In this document: positions 18,017 to 26,309 of the stretch, one piece after another | Numbering within the stretch: the stretch's first letter is position 1 | Layout: every line of letters begins with the position of its first letter | Assembly: GCF_006351005.1 (NCBI RefSeq) | Contig: NZ_VENP01000016.1 | Span: forward strand, 1 to 60,588 | Length of the DNA stretch: 60,588 bases | DNA from: Miniimonas arenae | Lineage (GTDB): Bacteria; Actinomycetota; Actinomycetes; Actinomycetales; Beutenbergiaceae | Reading direction: 5' to 3' | Notes under the pieces: generated by a model | Seen by the model: only the letters and a program-made list of their open reading frames with translations | The model's database searches: none | Told to the model about the DNA's origin: nothing | Program-made: the position numbers and the translations under genes

Positions 18017-20258
18017 CCAGCGCGCGGTGAAGGGCACGGGTCCAGCGGAGGAGGCGGGGACGTCGGGGACGTCGGGGACGTCGGGGACGTCGGGGACGTC
18101 CGGGCTCACCTCCGAGACGACGGGCCCGGAGGCGGCAGCCGCCACAGGGACGGGCACCACGGGGACGGTGGCCGCGCCCACGGCGAGGCCGACGACCACG
18201 GCGACCGCTCGCCGTCGGGCCCGGCGCCGCAGGCGCGTCGTGACGATCGCCGCCGGCACGGCCGTGGCGCTCGCGGTGGCGGGCGGCGCCGTCGCGCTGA
18301 CCGTACGGCCGGCCGAGCACTACCGCACGGCCGAGGCGAGCACCGCCGACGTGAGCCAGAGCATCGCGGCCACCGGCACGCTCACGTCGGTCGACCGCGC
18401 GGACGCGGCGTTCTCGACGGCGGGCACCGTCGCGAGCGTCGACGTCGCCCTAGGCGACACGGTCACAGCCGGACAGCAGCTCGCGACGCTGGACGCGGAC
18501 GAGCTGGCCGACGCCGTGGCCGACGCGCAGGACGCGCTCGCCACCGCGCAGGAGACGCTGTCCTCCGACCTCGAGGCGCAGACCGCAGGCGACACCGTCA
18601 GCTCGATCACGTCCTCGGGCGGATCGGGTGGTTCGAGCGGGACGTCCGGCGGGTCCGGCGGCGCACTCGTGGTGACCGGGCTGCTCCGGCCGCTCGTGGT
18701 GACCGTGCTCACGGTGGCCGAGGCGGTTGCCGACACCTCGGGCGACGACGACAGCTCGAGCGGCACATCCAGTGACGTCGAGGCGGCGTGGGCGGCGGTC
18801 GACGCCGCGCGCGCCGACGTGACCGTCGCGCAGGACGCGCTGCTCGCGCAGTACGACACCGTGAACGCGGCGCTGGCCGCGGCGACGGGCTCGGGGAAGA
18901 CGTCGACCGACACGTGCGCGCCCTTCCTCGCGGCCACCTACGACGGCTCGGGCGAGGACCCGGGCGCCGACCTCGCCGCACTGCAGGCCGCGCTGGTCGC
19001 GTGCCAGGGCGCCGTGACGCTGTCGCTCGCGGACCAGGCGACGGTCGCGACCGAGCAGCAGGCGCTGCTGGATCGCGCGAGCGAGCTCGACACCGCCGTG
19101 GCCACGCTGAACGACGCGGTCGACGCCGCAAAGGCGGCCGACGAGGCGGCCGGCACGGACGACCCGACCACCGAGCCGACCTCTGAGCCGACAGACGAGC
19201 CCACCGCTGAGCCGACCACCGAGCCCACGACTCAGCCCACCGGCCAGCCCTCTCAGCCGACCGACCAGCCGACGAACGGGACCGGCGGCCAGACCGGGGG
19301 CACGGGCGGCACGGGTGGCTCGACGTCGGGCGGCATGTCCGGCGGTTCGACCACCGGGAGCGCTCCGTCGACGGGCGGCACGGGCGCCTCCGGTGCGACC
19401 GGAGGCACGGGTGGCGCCGCCACCACGGGCGGGACGGGCAGTGGCACGGCCGGTGCCACGGGCAGCACCGGCTCGTCCGGCGTCGAGGTCACGGCCCAGC
19501 GGATCCTCGCCGACCAGGCCGCGGTCGACGTCGCCCAGGCCGACCTCGCGATCGCCGAGGCCGCCGCGGCGTCGGGCACGCTCACGAGCCCGATCGACGG
19601 CACGGTCGCGCAGGTCGCGCTCGCCGTGGGCGACGAGGTGACGGCGTCCTCGACGACTGCGGTCGTCACGGTGCTCGGCGACGGCGGCTACGTCGTGACG
19701 TCGACGTTGGACCTGTCCGACGTCAAGCAGCTCGCCGTGGGCCAGACCGCGAGCGGGAGCGTGGGCGGGAGCGACGCCGTCGTGGCCGCACACGTCGCGA
19801 GCATCGGGGTGACCGACGTGTCCGAGACTACGACGCCGCAGTTCACCGTGGTGCTCGCGGTCACCGACCCGACGAGCGGGCTGCTCGAGGGCGCGACCGC
19901 GGACCTCGACGTCGACGTGGCGCAGCGCACCGGGGTGCTCACGGCGCCGACGTCCGCGGTGCACGTGTCCGGCTCGACGACCACCGTCGACGTGCTCGAG
20001 GGCGGCGAGGTGACGTCGCGCGAGGTGACGGTCGGCGCCGTCGGCGCGGAACTCACCGAGATCACCGACGGGCTGACGGCCGGCGACGAGGTGGTGCTCG
20101 CCGACCTCACTCAGGCCATCGACACCGGTGACGAGGACTCCACCTCCTCCGGTCTCACCGGCCTCTCCGGCGACTCGCAGCAGCAGGGCGGTGGCTTCCA
20201 GGGCGGCCCGCCGTCCGGCGGGGGCGGCTTCGGCGGCGGGGGTGGCCCACAGGGCTGA
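18009..20258 (+). CDS. Second HlyD-type adaptor protein, long form
   Basis: 749-aa envelope adaptor. A cytoplasmic N-terminus contains a Gly-Thr-Ser repeat from five copies of GGGGACGTC (18056-18100). One transmembrane helix lies at about residues 78-100. A first lipoyl half-motif (AGTVASVDVALGDTVTAGQQLATLD) and a coiled-coil-like Ala-rich region come next. A long Thr/Pro/Glu then Gly/Ser/Thr linker (TEPTSEPTDEPTAEPTTEP) precedes the second lipoyl half (SPIDGTVAQVALAVGDEV), a beta-barrel and a Gly-rich tail. ATG 18009 overlaps the lipoprotein stop by 8 bp. Two adaptors in one exporter operon is unusual; it may be an alternative partner or form a hetero-oligomer. Confidence 0.82.
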   Translation: MPDQRAVKGTGPAEEAGTSGTSGTSGTSGTSGLTSETTGPEAAAATGTGTTGTVAAPTARPTTTATARRRARRRRRVVTIAAGTAVALAVAGGAVALTVRPAEHYRTAEASTADVSQSIAATGTLTSVDRADAAFSTAGTVASVDVALGDTVTAGQQLATLDADELADAVADAQDALATAQETLSSDLEAQTAGDTVSSITSSGGSGGSSGTSGGSGGALVVTGLLRPLVVTVLTVAEAVADTSGDDDSSSGTSSDVEAAWAAVDAARADVTVAQDALLAQYDTVNAALAAATGSGKTSTDTCAPFLAATYDGSGEDPGADLAALQAALVACQGAVTLSLADQATVATEQQALLDRASELDTAVATLNDAVDAAKAADEAAGTDDPTTEPTSEPTDEPTAEPTTEPTTQPTGQPSQPTDQPTNGTGGQTGGTGGTGGSTSGGMSGGSTTGSAPSTGGTGASGATGGTGGAATTGGTGSGTAGATGSTGSSGVEVTAQRILADQAAVDVAQADLAIAEAAAASGTLTSPIDGTVAQVALAVGDEVTASSTTAVVTVLGDGGYVVTSTLDLSDVKQLAVGQTASGSVGGSDAVVAAHVASIGVTDVSETTTPQFTVVLAVTDPTSGLLEGATADLDVDVAQRTGVLTAPTSAVHVSGSTTTVDVLEGGEVTSREVTVGAVGAELTEITDGLTAGDEVVLADLTQAIDTGDEDSTSSGLTGLSGDSQQQGGGFQGGPPSGGGGFGGGGGPQG
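18056..18100. repeat. 9-bp tandem repeat GGGGACGTC x5
   Basis: Five exact units near the 5' end of the second adaptor gene, coding Gly-Thr-Ser repeats in the cytoplasmic leader. In-frame length variation is expected. Confidence 0.95.
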
Positions 20259-20266
20259 CCGCCCGT

Positions 20267-20308
20267 GGCGGGGTCCGCGGCTGCAGCTGTGCGGCTGCGG
20301 ACCCCGCC
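20267..20308 (+). terminator. Rho-independent-type hairpin after the export operon
   Basis: Perfect 12-bp arms GGCGGGGTCCGC (20267-20278) and GCGGACCCCGCC (20297-20308) flank an 18-nt loop, 8 bp after the stop codon. There is no U-tract, as is common in high-GC actinobacteria. Confidence 0.8.
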
Positions 20309-20312
20309 GACC

Positions 20313-20413
20313 GCGCGCCCCAGGTGGAGACCGCCACCGCCACGTCCACCCCACACGCGGCACACGCCCGTCCGGCGCGCCCCACGTGGAGACCGCCACC
20401 GCCACGTCCACCC
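20313..20413. repeat. 39-bp direct repeats, 62 bp apart
   Basis: 20313-20351 and 20375-20413 are the same 39 bases except one (CAGGTGG versus CACGTGG). Each contains GACCGCCACCGCCACG and imperfect outer dyads (GGTGGA/TCCACC). They lie between the export operon and the convergent lysE gene. No function is evident. Confidence 0.85.
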
Positions 20414-20448
20414 AGACCGTGGCCGACCTGGCCGACGACGCCGACCAG

Positions 20449-21276
20449 TCAGCGCAGCCCGGCCAGCAGGCTCGCCGCGACCGCGACCATCACGACGGCG
20501 ATCACGGTGTCGAGCACGCGCCACGCGGACGGTCGCGCGAACACCGGGGCGAGCAGGCCGGCGCCGTATCCCAGCGCGGTGAACCACGTGATGCTCCCGA
20601 TCCCCGCCCCGACGGCGAACAGCCACGGCTGCGCGTAGCTCGCCGACACCGAGCCGAGCAGCACCACCGTGTCGAGGTACACGTGCGGGTTCAGCCACGT
20701 GAGCGCGAGCGCCGTCAGGACCGCGACGCGCAGGCTGGAGCGGGCGGGCCGCGCGGCGGCAGGCCCCGAAGGCGTGAGAGGAACGGCAGCCACCGCGGCG
20801 ACGGCGGAGCCAGTGACCGTGGAGCCGGTGACCGCGGAAGGAGCGGCGGACTCAGGAGCGGCGGAACCAGGAACCGCAGAACCACTGCCGGCACCGACTC
20901 CGGGTCCCGAGTCCAGCGCGGCACCGCGACCGCCGTCACCCGCACCCGGCGACGAGCCGTCGCCCTCGGCCGCCCCCAGCTCGAGCCCGTGCACAGCCGG
21001 CCGCCAGGCCCGCCGCGCGGCAAGCCACCCGTACCAGAGCAGCACCGCGGCGCCGAGGACCGTGACCACGGTGAGCACGCCGTCGTGCGCCGCGATCACG
21101 CGCCCCAGCCCGGCGGCGCCGATCCCGATGAGCACGAGGTCGCTCACCGCGCAGACGGCGACGACGACCCCGACGTGGGAGCGCGCCACCCCCTGCCGCA
21201 GGACGAACGCGTTCTGGGCGCCGATGGCGACGATGAGGCCCCATCCGAAGAGCAGGCCGGCAAGCACAGTGGTCAC
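20449..21276 (-). CDS. lysE: LysE/ArgO-family amino acid exporter
   Basis: 275-aa membrane exporter for basic amino acids. The N-terminal GLLFGWGLIVAIGAQNAFVLRQG is the LysE hallmark, and TWLNPHVYLDTVVLLG matches the conserved middle helix. The family has about 200-235 residues. This one carries an extra loop of about 60-70 residues, rich in Gly, Ser, Ala and Glu, between helices 3 and 4 (encoded near 20760-20980), probably cytoplasmic and disordered. GTG 21276 is preceded by TAGCGT and six bases, so leaderless. The divergent LysR gene fits the known lysE-lysG pairing. Confidence 0.9.
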   Translation of the reverse strand: MTTVLAGLLFGWGLIVAIGAQNAFVLRQGVARSHVGVVVAVCAVSDLVLIGIGAAGLGRVIAAHDGVLTVVTVLGAAVLLWYGWLAARRAWRPAVHGLELGAAEGDGSSPGAGDGGRGAALDSGPGVGAGSGSAVPGSAAPESAAPSAVTGSTVTGSAVAAVAAVPLTPSGPAAARPARSSLRVAVLTALALTWLNPHVYLDTVVLLGSVSASYAQPWLFAVGAGIGSITWFTALGYGAGLLAPVFARPSAWRVLDTVIAVVMVAVAASLLAGLR

Positions 21277-21282
21277 GCTGCG

Positions 21283-21288
21283 ACGCTA
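21283..21288 (-). promoter_or_regulatory. Leaderless -10 box for lysE
   Basis: TAGCGT on the minus strand, six bases upstream of GTG 21276. The 79-bp divergent region to 21355 should also hold the LysR operator; AT-rich TGTTTCTTCGGTTTCCTTA lies in its centre. Confidence 0.5.
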
Positions 21289-21343
21289 CGAGCAGCCATC
21301 AAGACAGTCCAACGAATGTTTCTTCGGTTTCCTTAGCAGCGCT

Positions 21344-21349
21344 TACGAT
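21344..21349 (+). promoter_or_regulatory. Leaderless -10 box for the LysR gene
   Basis: TACGAT, then six bases, then ATG 21356; no ribosome binding site is present. Confidence 0.5.
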
Positions 21350-21355
21350 GGCCGG

Positions 21356-22387
21356 ATGTCCACGGACCCAGGTGCGGTCACTCAGCACCGCGCCCCCGAC
21401 TGGGACCTGCCCCAGCTGCGCGCCCTCGCGGCCGTCGTCGACCACGGCAGCCTCGAGGCCGCCGCGCGAGCACTTTCCGTGACGCCGTCGGCGGTCAGCC
21501 AGCGCCTCAAGGCGCTCGAGCGCACCGTGGGTGCGGTGCTGCTGCGGCGCACCCGACCGGTGCGGGTGACCGCCCAGGGCGAGCCGGTGCTCCGGTTCGC
21601 CCGGCAGGTCGACCTGCTCGCCGCGGACGCGGAGCTCGCGGCACAGGACGCCGGCGCCGCAGGACCCGTCGGCGGCACCACCTCGCGCCCGACCCTCCGC
21701 CTCGCCGTCAACGCCGACTCGCTCGCCACCTGGGTGCTCCCGGCCCTCGCCCCCCTCTCCGCCGACGTCGATCTCGTCTTCGTGCGCGAGGACCAGGACC
21801 ACACCGCCGAGGTCCTGCGCACGGGTGACGCCACCGCGGCCGTGACGTCCGTGAGCACGCCCGTCCAGGGCTGCACCGTCACCCCGCTCGGCGCGATGCG
21901 CTACCTCCCGATGGCCTCGCCCGCGTTCGCGCGCCGGCACTTCCCCGAGGGACTCACGACGGCGTCGCTCGCCGTCGCGCCCGTCGTCGTCTTCGACGAT
22001 CGCGACCGCCTGCAGCACCGCCTGCTCGAGGACTGGGGCGTGCGGTCCGCGCCGCCGAGCCACGTCGTGCCCGCGTCCGCCGAGTTCGTCACCGCCGTCC
22101 GGCTCGGCTACGGCTGGGGCATGGTGCCCGAGCTGCAGGTGCCCACCTGGACGGCGGCCGACGCCGTCGTGCTCACGACGCCCGACGGCGCACCCTCCCC
22201 CGCGATCGACGTCACCCTGTTCTGGCAGCAGTGGTCGCTGCGGACCGCCACGCTCGACGCCGTCGCCTCGGCCGTGCGCACCGCCGCGGCGGACGCGCTT
22301 CGTCCGATGGCGACGTCACCGTCGGCGAAACGACGCGGATCGTCGGGACGCCGAGGCGGGCCTGCTCGGGTAGGGTCCGGGCCATGA
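21356..22387 (+). CDS. LysR regulator of the ArgP/LysG type
   Basis: 343-aa LysR-family activator. The N-terminal helix-turn-helix is at about residues 20-65 (AAVVDHGSLEAAARALSVTPSAVSQRLKALE in the family pattern). The effector domain starts near residue 105 (LRLAVNADSLATWVLPAL, as in ArgP). Divergent from lysE, it probably activates it when lysine or arginine accumulates, as LysG does in Corynebacterium. The last 25 residues are a basic tail (SAKRRGSSGRRGG). Its stop codon overlaps the LacI-family start (ATGA), an odd coupling of unrelated regulators. Confidence 0.92.
   Translation: MSTDPGAVTQHRAPDWDLPQLRALAAVVDHGSLEAAARALSVTPSAVSQRLKALERTVGAVLLRRTRPVRVTAQGEPVLRFARQVDLLAADAELAAQDAGAAGPVGGTTSRPTLRLAVNADSLATWVLPALAPLSADVDLVFVREDQDHTAEVLRTGDATAAVTSVSTPVQGCTVTPLGAMRYLPMASPAFARRHFPEGLTTASLAVAPVVVFDDRDRLQHRLLEDWGVRSAPPSHVVPASAEFVTAVRLGYGWGMVPELQVPTWTAADAVVLTTPDGAPSPAIDVTLFWQQWSLRTATLDAVASAVRTAAADALRPMATSPSAKRRGSSGRRGGPARVGSGP
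22371..22376 (+). promoter_or_regulatory. -10 box (TAGGGT) for the LacI gene
   Basis: TAGGGT ends seven bases before ATG 22384, inside the end of the LysR gene. It suggests the LacI gene has its own leaderless transcript despite the ATGA overlap. Confidence 0.35.
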
Positions 22388-23439
22388 GCGAGCAGCCGAC
22401 CGCGCGGCCGACGCCGGTCCGGCGCGGCTCCTCGGCGCCCTCGATCGGGGACGTCGCCCGGCGCGCGGGCGTCTCGCAGCAGACAGTCTCGCGAGTGGCC
22501 AACGGGTCCGACGCCGTGCGCCCCGCCACGCGGGACAAGGTCCAGCTGGCGATGACGGAGCTGGGCTACACCCCGAACCGGGCGGCGCGTGCGCTGCGGT
22601 CGGGCTCCTTCACGACGATCGGACTCATCGCGCACCGGCTGTCCCGCACGGGTGAGTCCCGCACGGTCGAGGCGGTGGTCGCGGCGGCCCGAGCCGAGGG
22701 CTACACCGTCAACCTCGTCGACCTCGAGCAGGCGACGACGAGCGAGGTCACCGCCGCCGCCGTACGGCTCGAGCACCAGGCCATCGACGGCCTCGTCATC
22801 ATCCGCGCCGAGGACGCGACGCCCGAGACGCTCGCGCTCGCGCCCGGCTTCCCCGTCGTGGTCGCGGACTCCCGCTTCGTGGGTCACCTGCCCTCGGTCG
22901 GGATCGACCAGGCGGCGGGCTCGACCCTGGTGGTCGACCACCTGCTCGACCTCGGGCACCGCACGGTGCACCACGTGCGCGGCCCGCTGGACTCCGGGCC
23001 CGGCAACCAGCGCGCGGACGCCTGGCGCGAGGCGCTGCTCGCGCGCGGTGCGCCCGTGCCCGAGCCCGTCGTGGGCGACTGGACGATGGCGTCGGGCTAC
23101 GCGGCCGGACGGGCGATCATCGCCGCGGGCGCCACGGCGGTGTACTGCGCCAACGACGAGATGGCCGGCGGCCTCCTGCGGGCCGTGCACGAGGCGGGGC
23201 TGCGGGTGCCGCAAGACCTCTCGGTGGCCGGCTTCGACGACATCCCGATGGCCGAGTACCTCTGGCCGCCCCTGACCACGGTGCACCAGAACTTCGCCGA
23301 GACGGGGCGCACCCTGGTGGCGCTGCTCATGCGACAGATCCGCGACCACGAGGCGCTCGAGCCACGCGCCCACCTCATCCCCGCCACCCTCGTGGTCCGC
23401 GCCAGCACGGGTGCGCCACCCGCCGCGCCGCGCGAGTGA
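22384..23439 (+). CDS. LacI-family transcriptional regulator
   Basis: 351-aa repressor. The helix-turn-helix and hinge occupy residues about 20-75 (IGDVARRAGVSQQTVSRVANG, then LGYTPNRAARALRSG). A periplasmic-binding-protein-like effector domain follows, with GFDDIPMAEY near the C-terminus typical of the family. It precedes a sugar MFS porter gene, which is the likeliest target. The CebR-like operator at 2509 may belong to this or another LacI protein. A remarkable array of phased TGAC motifs starts at its stop codon. Confidence 0.92.
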   Translation: MSEQPTARPTPVRRGSSAPSIGDVARRAGVSQQTVSRVANGSDAVRPATRDKVQLAMTELGYTPNRAARALRSGSFTTIGLIAHRLSRTGESRTVEAVVAAARAEGYTVNLVDLEQATTSEVTAAAVRLEHQAIDGLVIIRAEDATPETLALAPGFPVVVADSRFVGHLPSVGIDQAAGSTLVVDHLLDLGHRTVHHVRGPLDSGPGNQRADAWREALLARGAPVPEPVVGDWTMASGYAAGRAIIAAGATAVYCANDEMAGGLLRAVHEAGLRVPQDLSVAGFDDIPMAEYLWPPLTTVHQNFAETGRTLVALLMRQIRDHEALEPRAHLIPATLVVRASTGAPPAAPRE

Positions 23440-23542
23440 CCTGTCGCTGACGCGCGTGACCAGCGCTGACGCGCTCCTGACCCCCCTGTGACCCACGACT
23501 GACCGACGATTGACCCGCACCTGACAGCGACTTTCGTCTGAC
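23437..23542. repeat. Helically phased TGAC array, ten copies
   Basis: TGAC starts at 23437, 23448, 23457, 23467, 23478, 23489, 23500, 23511, 23522 and 23539. Spacings are 11, 9, 10, 11, 11, 11, 11, 11 and 17. The first overlaps the LacI stop codon, and the array ends 40 bp before the MFS -10 box. The other bases are not conserved. Eleven-bp direct repeats are a known site pattern for OmpR/PhoB-type response regulators. Confidence 0.8.
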
Positions 23543-23581
23543 GTACCCACGCCCCCCTGCCGCTCGACGCCCCGCCGGGCC

Positions 23582-23587
23582 TACTGT
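23582..23587 (+). promoter_or_regulatory. Leaderless -10 box for the MFS porter
   Basis: TACTGT, six bases, then GTG 23594, without a ribosome binding site. Confidence 0.5.
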
Positions 23588-23593
23588 GCGTAC

Positions 23594-25075
23594 GTGGCCA
23601 GCGACGACGCACGGATCGACGACTCCATTCCCGAGAACACGTTCTCGATGAAGAGCCCGTACGGGCGCCGCGCGATCGGCCTGTCGGTCGCCGCCGCCGT
23701 CGGCGGGTTCCTGTTCGGGTTCGACTCCTCGGTGATCAACGGCGCCGTCGACTCGATCTCCGCCAACTTCGAGATCAACGACACGCTGACGGGCTTCGTC
23801 GTCGCCGTCGCGCTGCTCGGCTGCGCCGTCGGCGCCATGGTCGCCGGCCAGCTGTCGGACCGCTGGGGCCGCCTCAGGGTCATGATGCTCGGCGCCGCGG
23901 TGTTCCTCATCAGCTCGATCGGGGCCGGCCTCACGTTCAGCGTGCCGGACCTGCTGCTGTGGCGCATCCTCGGCGGCATCGGCATCGGCATCGCGTCGGT
24001 CGTCGCACCGGCGTACATCGCCGAGATCGCGCCGCGTCAGGTGCGCGGCGCCCTCGCCTCGCTCCAGCAGCTCGCGATCACGCTCGGCATCTTCGTGGCC
24101 CTCCTCAGCGACGCGCTGCTGGCGTTCCAGGCAGGCAGCGCCTCGGACGACCTCTGGCTCGGCCTCGAGGCGTGGCGGTGGATGTTCCTCGTCGGCGTCA
24201 TCCCGGCTGCGGTGTACGGCATCCTCGCCTTCACGCTGCCGGAGTCGCCGCGCTACCTCATCGCCAAGGGCCGCACCGAGGAAGCGCGGGAGATCTTCGC
24301 CCGACTGGTGCCCGAGGTCGATCTGCCCCAGACGATGCGCGAGCTCACCACCGCGATCGAGACGGACCGCAGGAACGCGAACGTCTCGCTCAAGGGTCCG
24401 GTGCTCGGCCTGCAGAAGATCGTCTGGGTCGGCATCATCCTGTCGGTCTTCCAGCAGTTCGTGGGGATCAACGTGATCTTCTACTACTCCACGAGCCTGT
24501 GGAAGTCGGTGGGGTTCACCGAGGACGACTCCCTCACGATCAGCGTGTTCACGTCGGTGACCAACGTGCTGGTCACGCTCGTGGCCATCTGGCTCGTCGA
24601 CCGGGTCGGCCGCAAGCCCATCCTGCTCACCGGCTCCGCGATCATGACCGTCTCGCTCGGCGCCATGGCGCTGTGCTTCATGTCGGCGACCGGGACGGGC
24701 GACAACGTGACGCTCGACGACCCCTGGGGCACCATCGCGCTGATCTCGGCGAACCTCTTCGTGATCGGGTTCGGGGCGTCGTGGGGCCCGCTCGTGTGGG
24801 TGCTGCTCGGCGAGATCTTCCCCAGTCGGATCCGCGCGAAGGCGCTCGGCGTGGCCGCCGCGGCCCAGTGGATCGCCAACTTCCTCATCACCGTGACGTT
24901 CCCGCCGATGTCGGCGTGGTCGCTGCCGATCACCTACGGCATGTACGCGGTGTTCGCCGCGCTGTCCTTCTTCTACGTGTGGGCCCGCATCCCCGAGACC
25001 AAGGGGATGGAGCTGGAGAAGACCGAGACGCTCTTCACCAACCCCGTGCAGCACGGCAGCGCCGCGCAGCGCTAG
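23594..25075 (+). CDS. MFS sugar porter
   Basis: 493-aa, twelve-helix proton:sugar symporter of the sugar porter (SP) family. Family marks include GFLFGFDSSVINGA in helix 1, DRWGRLR in loop 2-3, PAYIAEIAPRQVRG, PESPRYLIAKG at the end of helix 6, QQFVGINVIFYYS in helix 7, DRVGRKP, and a PETKG motif near the end. The pattern fits D-xylose, glucose, galactose or inositol carriers; the exact sugar is unclear. GTG 23594 fits the leaderless pattern. It is likely under the upstream LacI regulator. The stop is followed by a duplicated terminator shared with gnd. Confidence 0.95.
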   Translation: MASDDARIDDSIPENTFSMKSPYGRRAIGLSVAAAVGGFLFGFDSSVINGAVDSISANFEINDTLTGFVVAVALLGCAVGAMVAGQLSDRWGRLRVMMLGAAVFLISSIGAGLTFSVPDLLLWRILGGIGIGIASVVAPAYIAEIAPRQVRGALASLQQLAITLGIFVALLSDALLAFQAGSASDDLWLGLEAWRWMFLVGVIPAAVYGILAFTLPESPRYLIAKGRTEEAREIFARLVPEVDLPQTMRELTTAIETDRRNANVSLKGPVLGLQKIVWVGIILSVFQQFVGINVIFYYSTSLWKSVGFTEDDSLTISVFTSVTNVLVTLVAIWLVDRVGRKPILLTGSAIMTVSLGAMALCFMSATGTGDNVTLDDPWGTIALISANLFVIGFGASWGPLVWVLLGEIFPSRIRAKALGVAAAAQWIANFLITVTFPPMSAWSLPITYGMYAVFAALSFFYVWARIPETKGMELEKTETLFTNPVQHGSAAQR

Positions 25076-25077
25076 CC

Positions 25078-25193
25078 GCGCCTCGCCCATACGCACGACG
25101 GCGTACGCGAGGTTCGCGTACGCCGTCGCCCGGGTGCGCCTCGCCCATACGCACGACGGCGTACGCGAGGTTCGCGTACGGCGTCGCCCGCTG
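25078..25193. terminator. Duplicated 58-bp unit, each with a strong hairpin
   Basis: Units 25078-25135 and 25136-25193 are nearly identical. Each holds GACGGCGTACGCGA-ggt-TCGCGTACGCCGTC, a 14-bp stem with a 3-nt loop (25097-25127 perfect; 25155-25185 with one mismatch). Placed between convergent MFS and gnd genes, it should stop transcription from both sides. Confidence 0.85.
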
Positions 25194-25207
25194 CGAAGGA
25201 CCGGACG

Positions 25208-26257
25208 TCAGGGCGCGGTGGCCGCCGCGTCCGCCGCCCCGCCCTCGACGATCGGCTTCTCGGCGTGGCCGCCGAACTGGCTGCGCTGCGCGGACTGCAC
25301 CTTGTCCTGGAACTCGTTGAGGTCGCGCGAGGAGAACCGCGCGTTGAGCGCGGCCTGGATGACGTTGGCCGGCACGCCCTCCTCGACGGCGGCGATCACC
25401 GTCCACCGGCCCTCGCCTGAGTCGGACACCCGGCCGCCGAACGAGGACAGGTCGGGGTCGGCGGCGAGCGCCGCAGCCGTGAGGTCCATGAGCCACGAGC
25501 CGATGACCGACCCGCGCCGCCACACCTCGGCGACCTCGGCGATGTCGATCTCGTACTGGTAGAACTGCGGGTCGCGCAGGGGCGTGGTCTCGGCGTCGAT
25601 CTCCTGCGTGTGCAGCCCGGCGTCGGCGTGCCGGATGATCGACAGGCCCTCGGCGATCGCGGCCATCACGCCGTACTCGATGCCGTTGTGCACCATCTTC
25701 ACGAAGTGGCCGGCGCCGTTGGGCCCGCAGTGCAGGTACCCCTCCTGCGCGGTGCCACCGGGGTGGCGCCCGGGCGTGGGCTCGGCGTCGCCCGCACCCG
25801 GCGCGATGGTGCGCCAGATCGGGTCGAGCCGCGCGACGACCTCGTCCTCGCCGCCGATCATGAGGCAGTAGCCGCGGTCGAGGCCCCACACGCCGCCGGA
25901 CGTGCCGCAGTCGACGTAGTGGATCCCCTTCTCGCGCAGCTGGGCCGCACGCGCGATGTCGTCGCGGTAGTAGGAGTTGCCACCGTCGATGACGGCGTCG
26001 TCGGGCGAGAGCACCTCGGCGAGGCCGTCGACCGTGGACTGCACGTACCCGGCGGGCACCATGACCCAGATGTTCCGGGGTCCGGTCAGCCGCGCGGCGA
26101 GGTCCTCGAGGCTGGTGGCCGCCACCGCACCCTCGGCCGCGAGCGCCGCGATCGCGTCCGCGTTGACGTCCCACACCACGCACTCGTGCCCGGCGCGCAT
26201 GAGGCGGCGCACGAGGTTGGCGCCCATCCGGCCCAGACCGATCATTCCCAGCTGCAT
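25208..26257 (-). CDS. gnd: 6-phosphogluconate dehydrogenase, decarboxylating (short, YqeC/GndA-like form)
   Basis: 349-aa enzyme converting 6-phosphogluconate to ribulose 5-phosphate and CO2. The Rossmann motif GLGRMGANLVRRL starts at residue 7. The substrate motif appears as VIDGGNSYYRDD and CGTSGGVWG, and the catalytic lysine lies in HFVKMVHNGIEYG. At about 350 residues it belongs to the shorter class, often NAD-dependent, rather than the 470-residue class. ATG 26257 has CGAGGAGAG. The nearby gntP and gntK make this the last step of gluconate use. Confidence 0.93.
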   Translation of the reverse strand: MQLGMIGLGRMGANLVRRLMRAGHECVVWDVNADAIAALAAEGAVAATSLEDLAARLTGPRNIWVMVPAGYVQSTVDGLAEVLSPDDAVIDGGNSYYRDDIARAAQLREKGIHYVDCGTSGGVWGLDRGYCLMIGGEDEVVARLDPIWRTIAPGAGDAEPTPGRHPGGTAQEGYLHCGPNGAGHFVKMVHNGIEYGVMAAIAEGLSIIRHADAGLHTQEIDAETTPLRDPQFYQYEIDIAEVAEVWRRGSVIGSWLMDLTAAALAADPDLSSFGGRVSDSGEGRWTVIAAVEEGVPANVIQAALNARFSSRDLNEFQDKVQSAQRSQFGGHAEKPIVEGGAADAAATAP

Positions 26258-26309
26258 GTCTCTCCTCGAGTCGGCCGACCGCAGGGGGTCGGCGGGGGGT
26301 CGTACCTGG

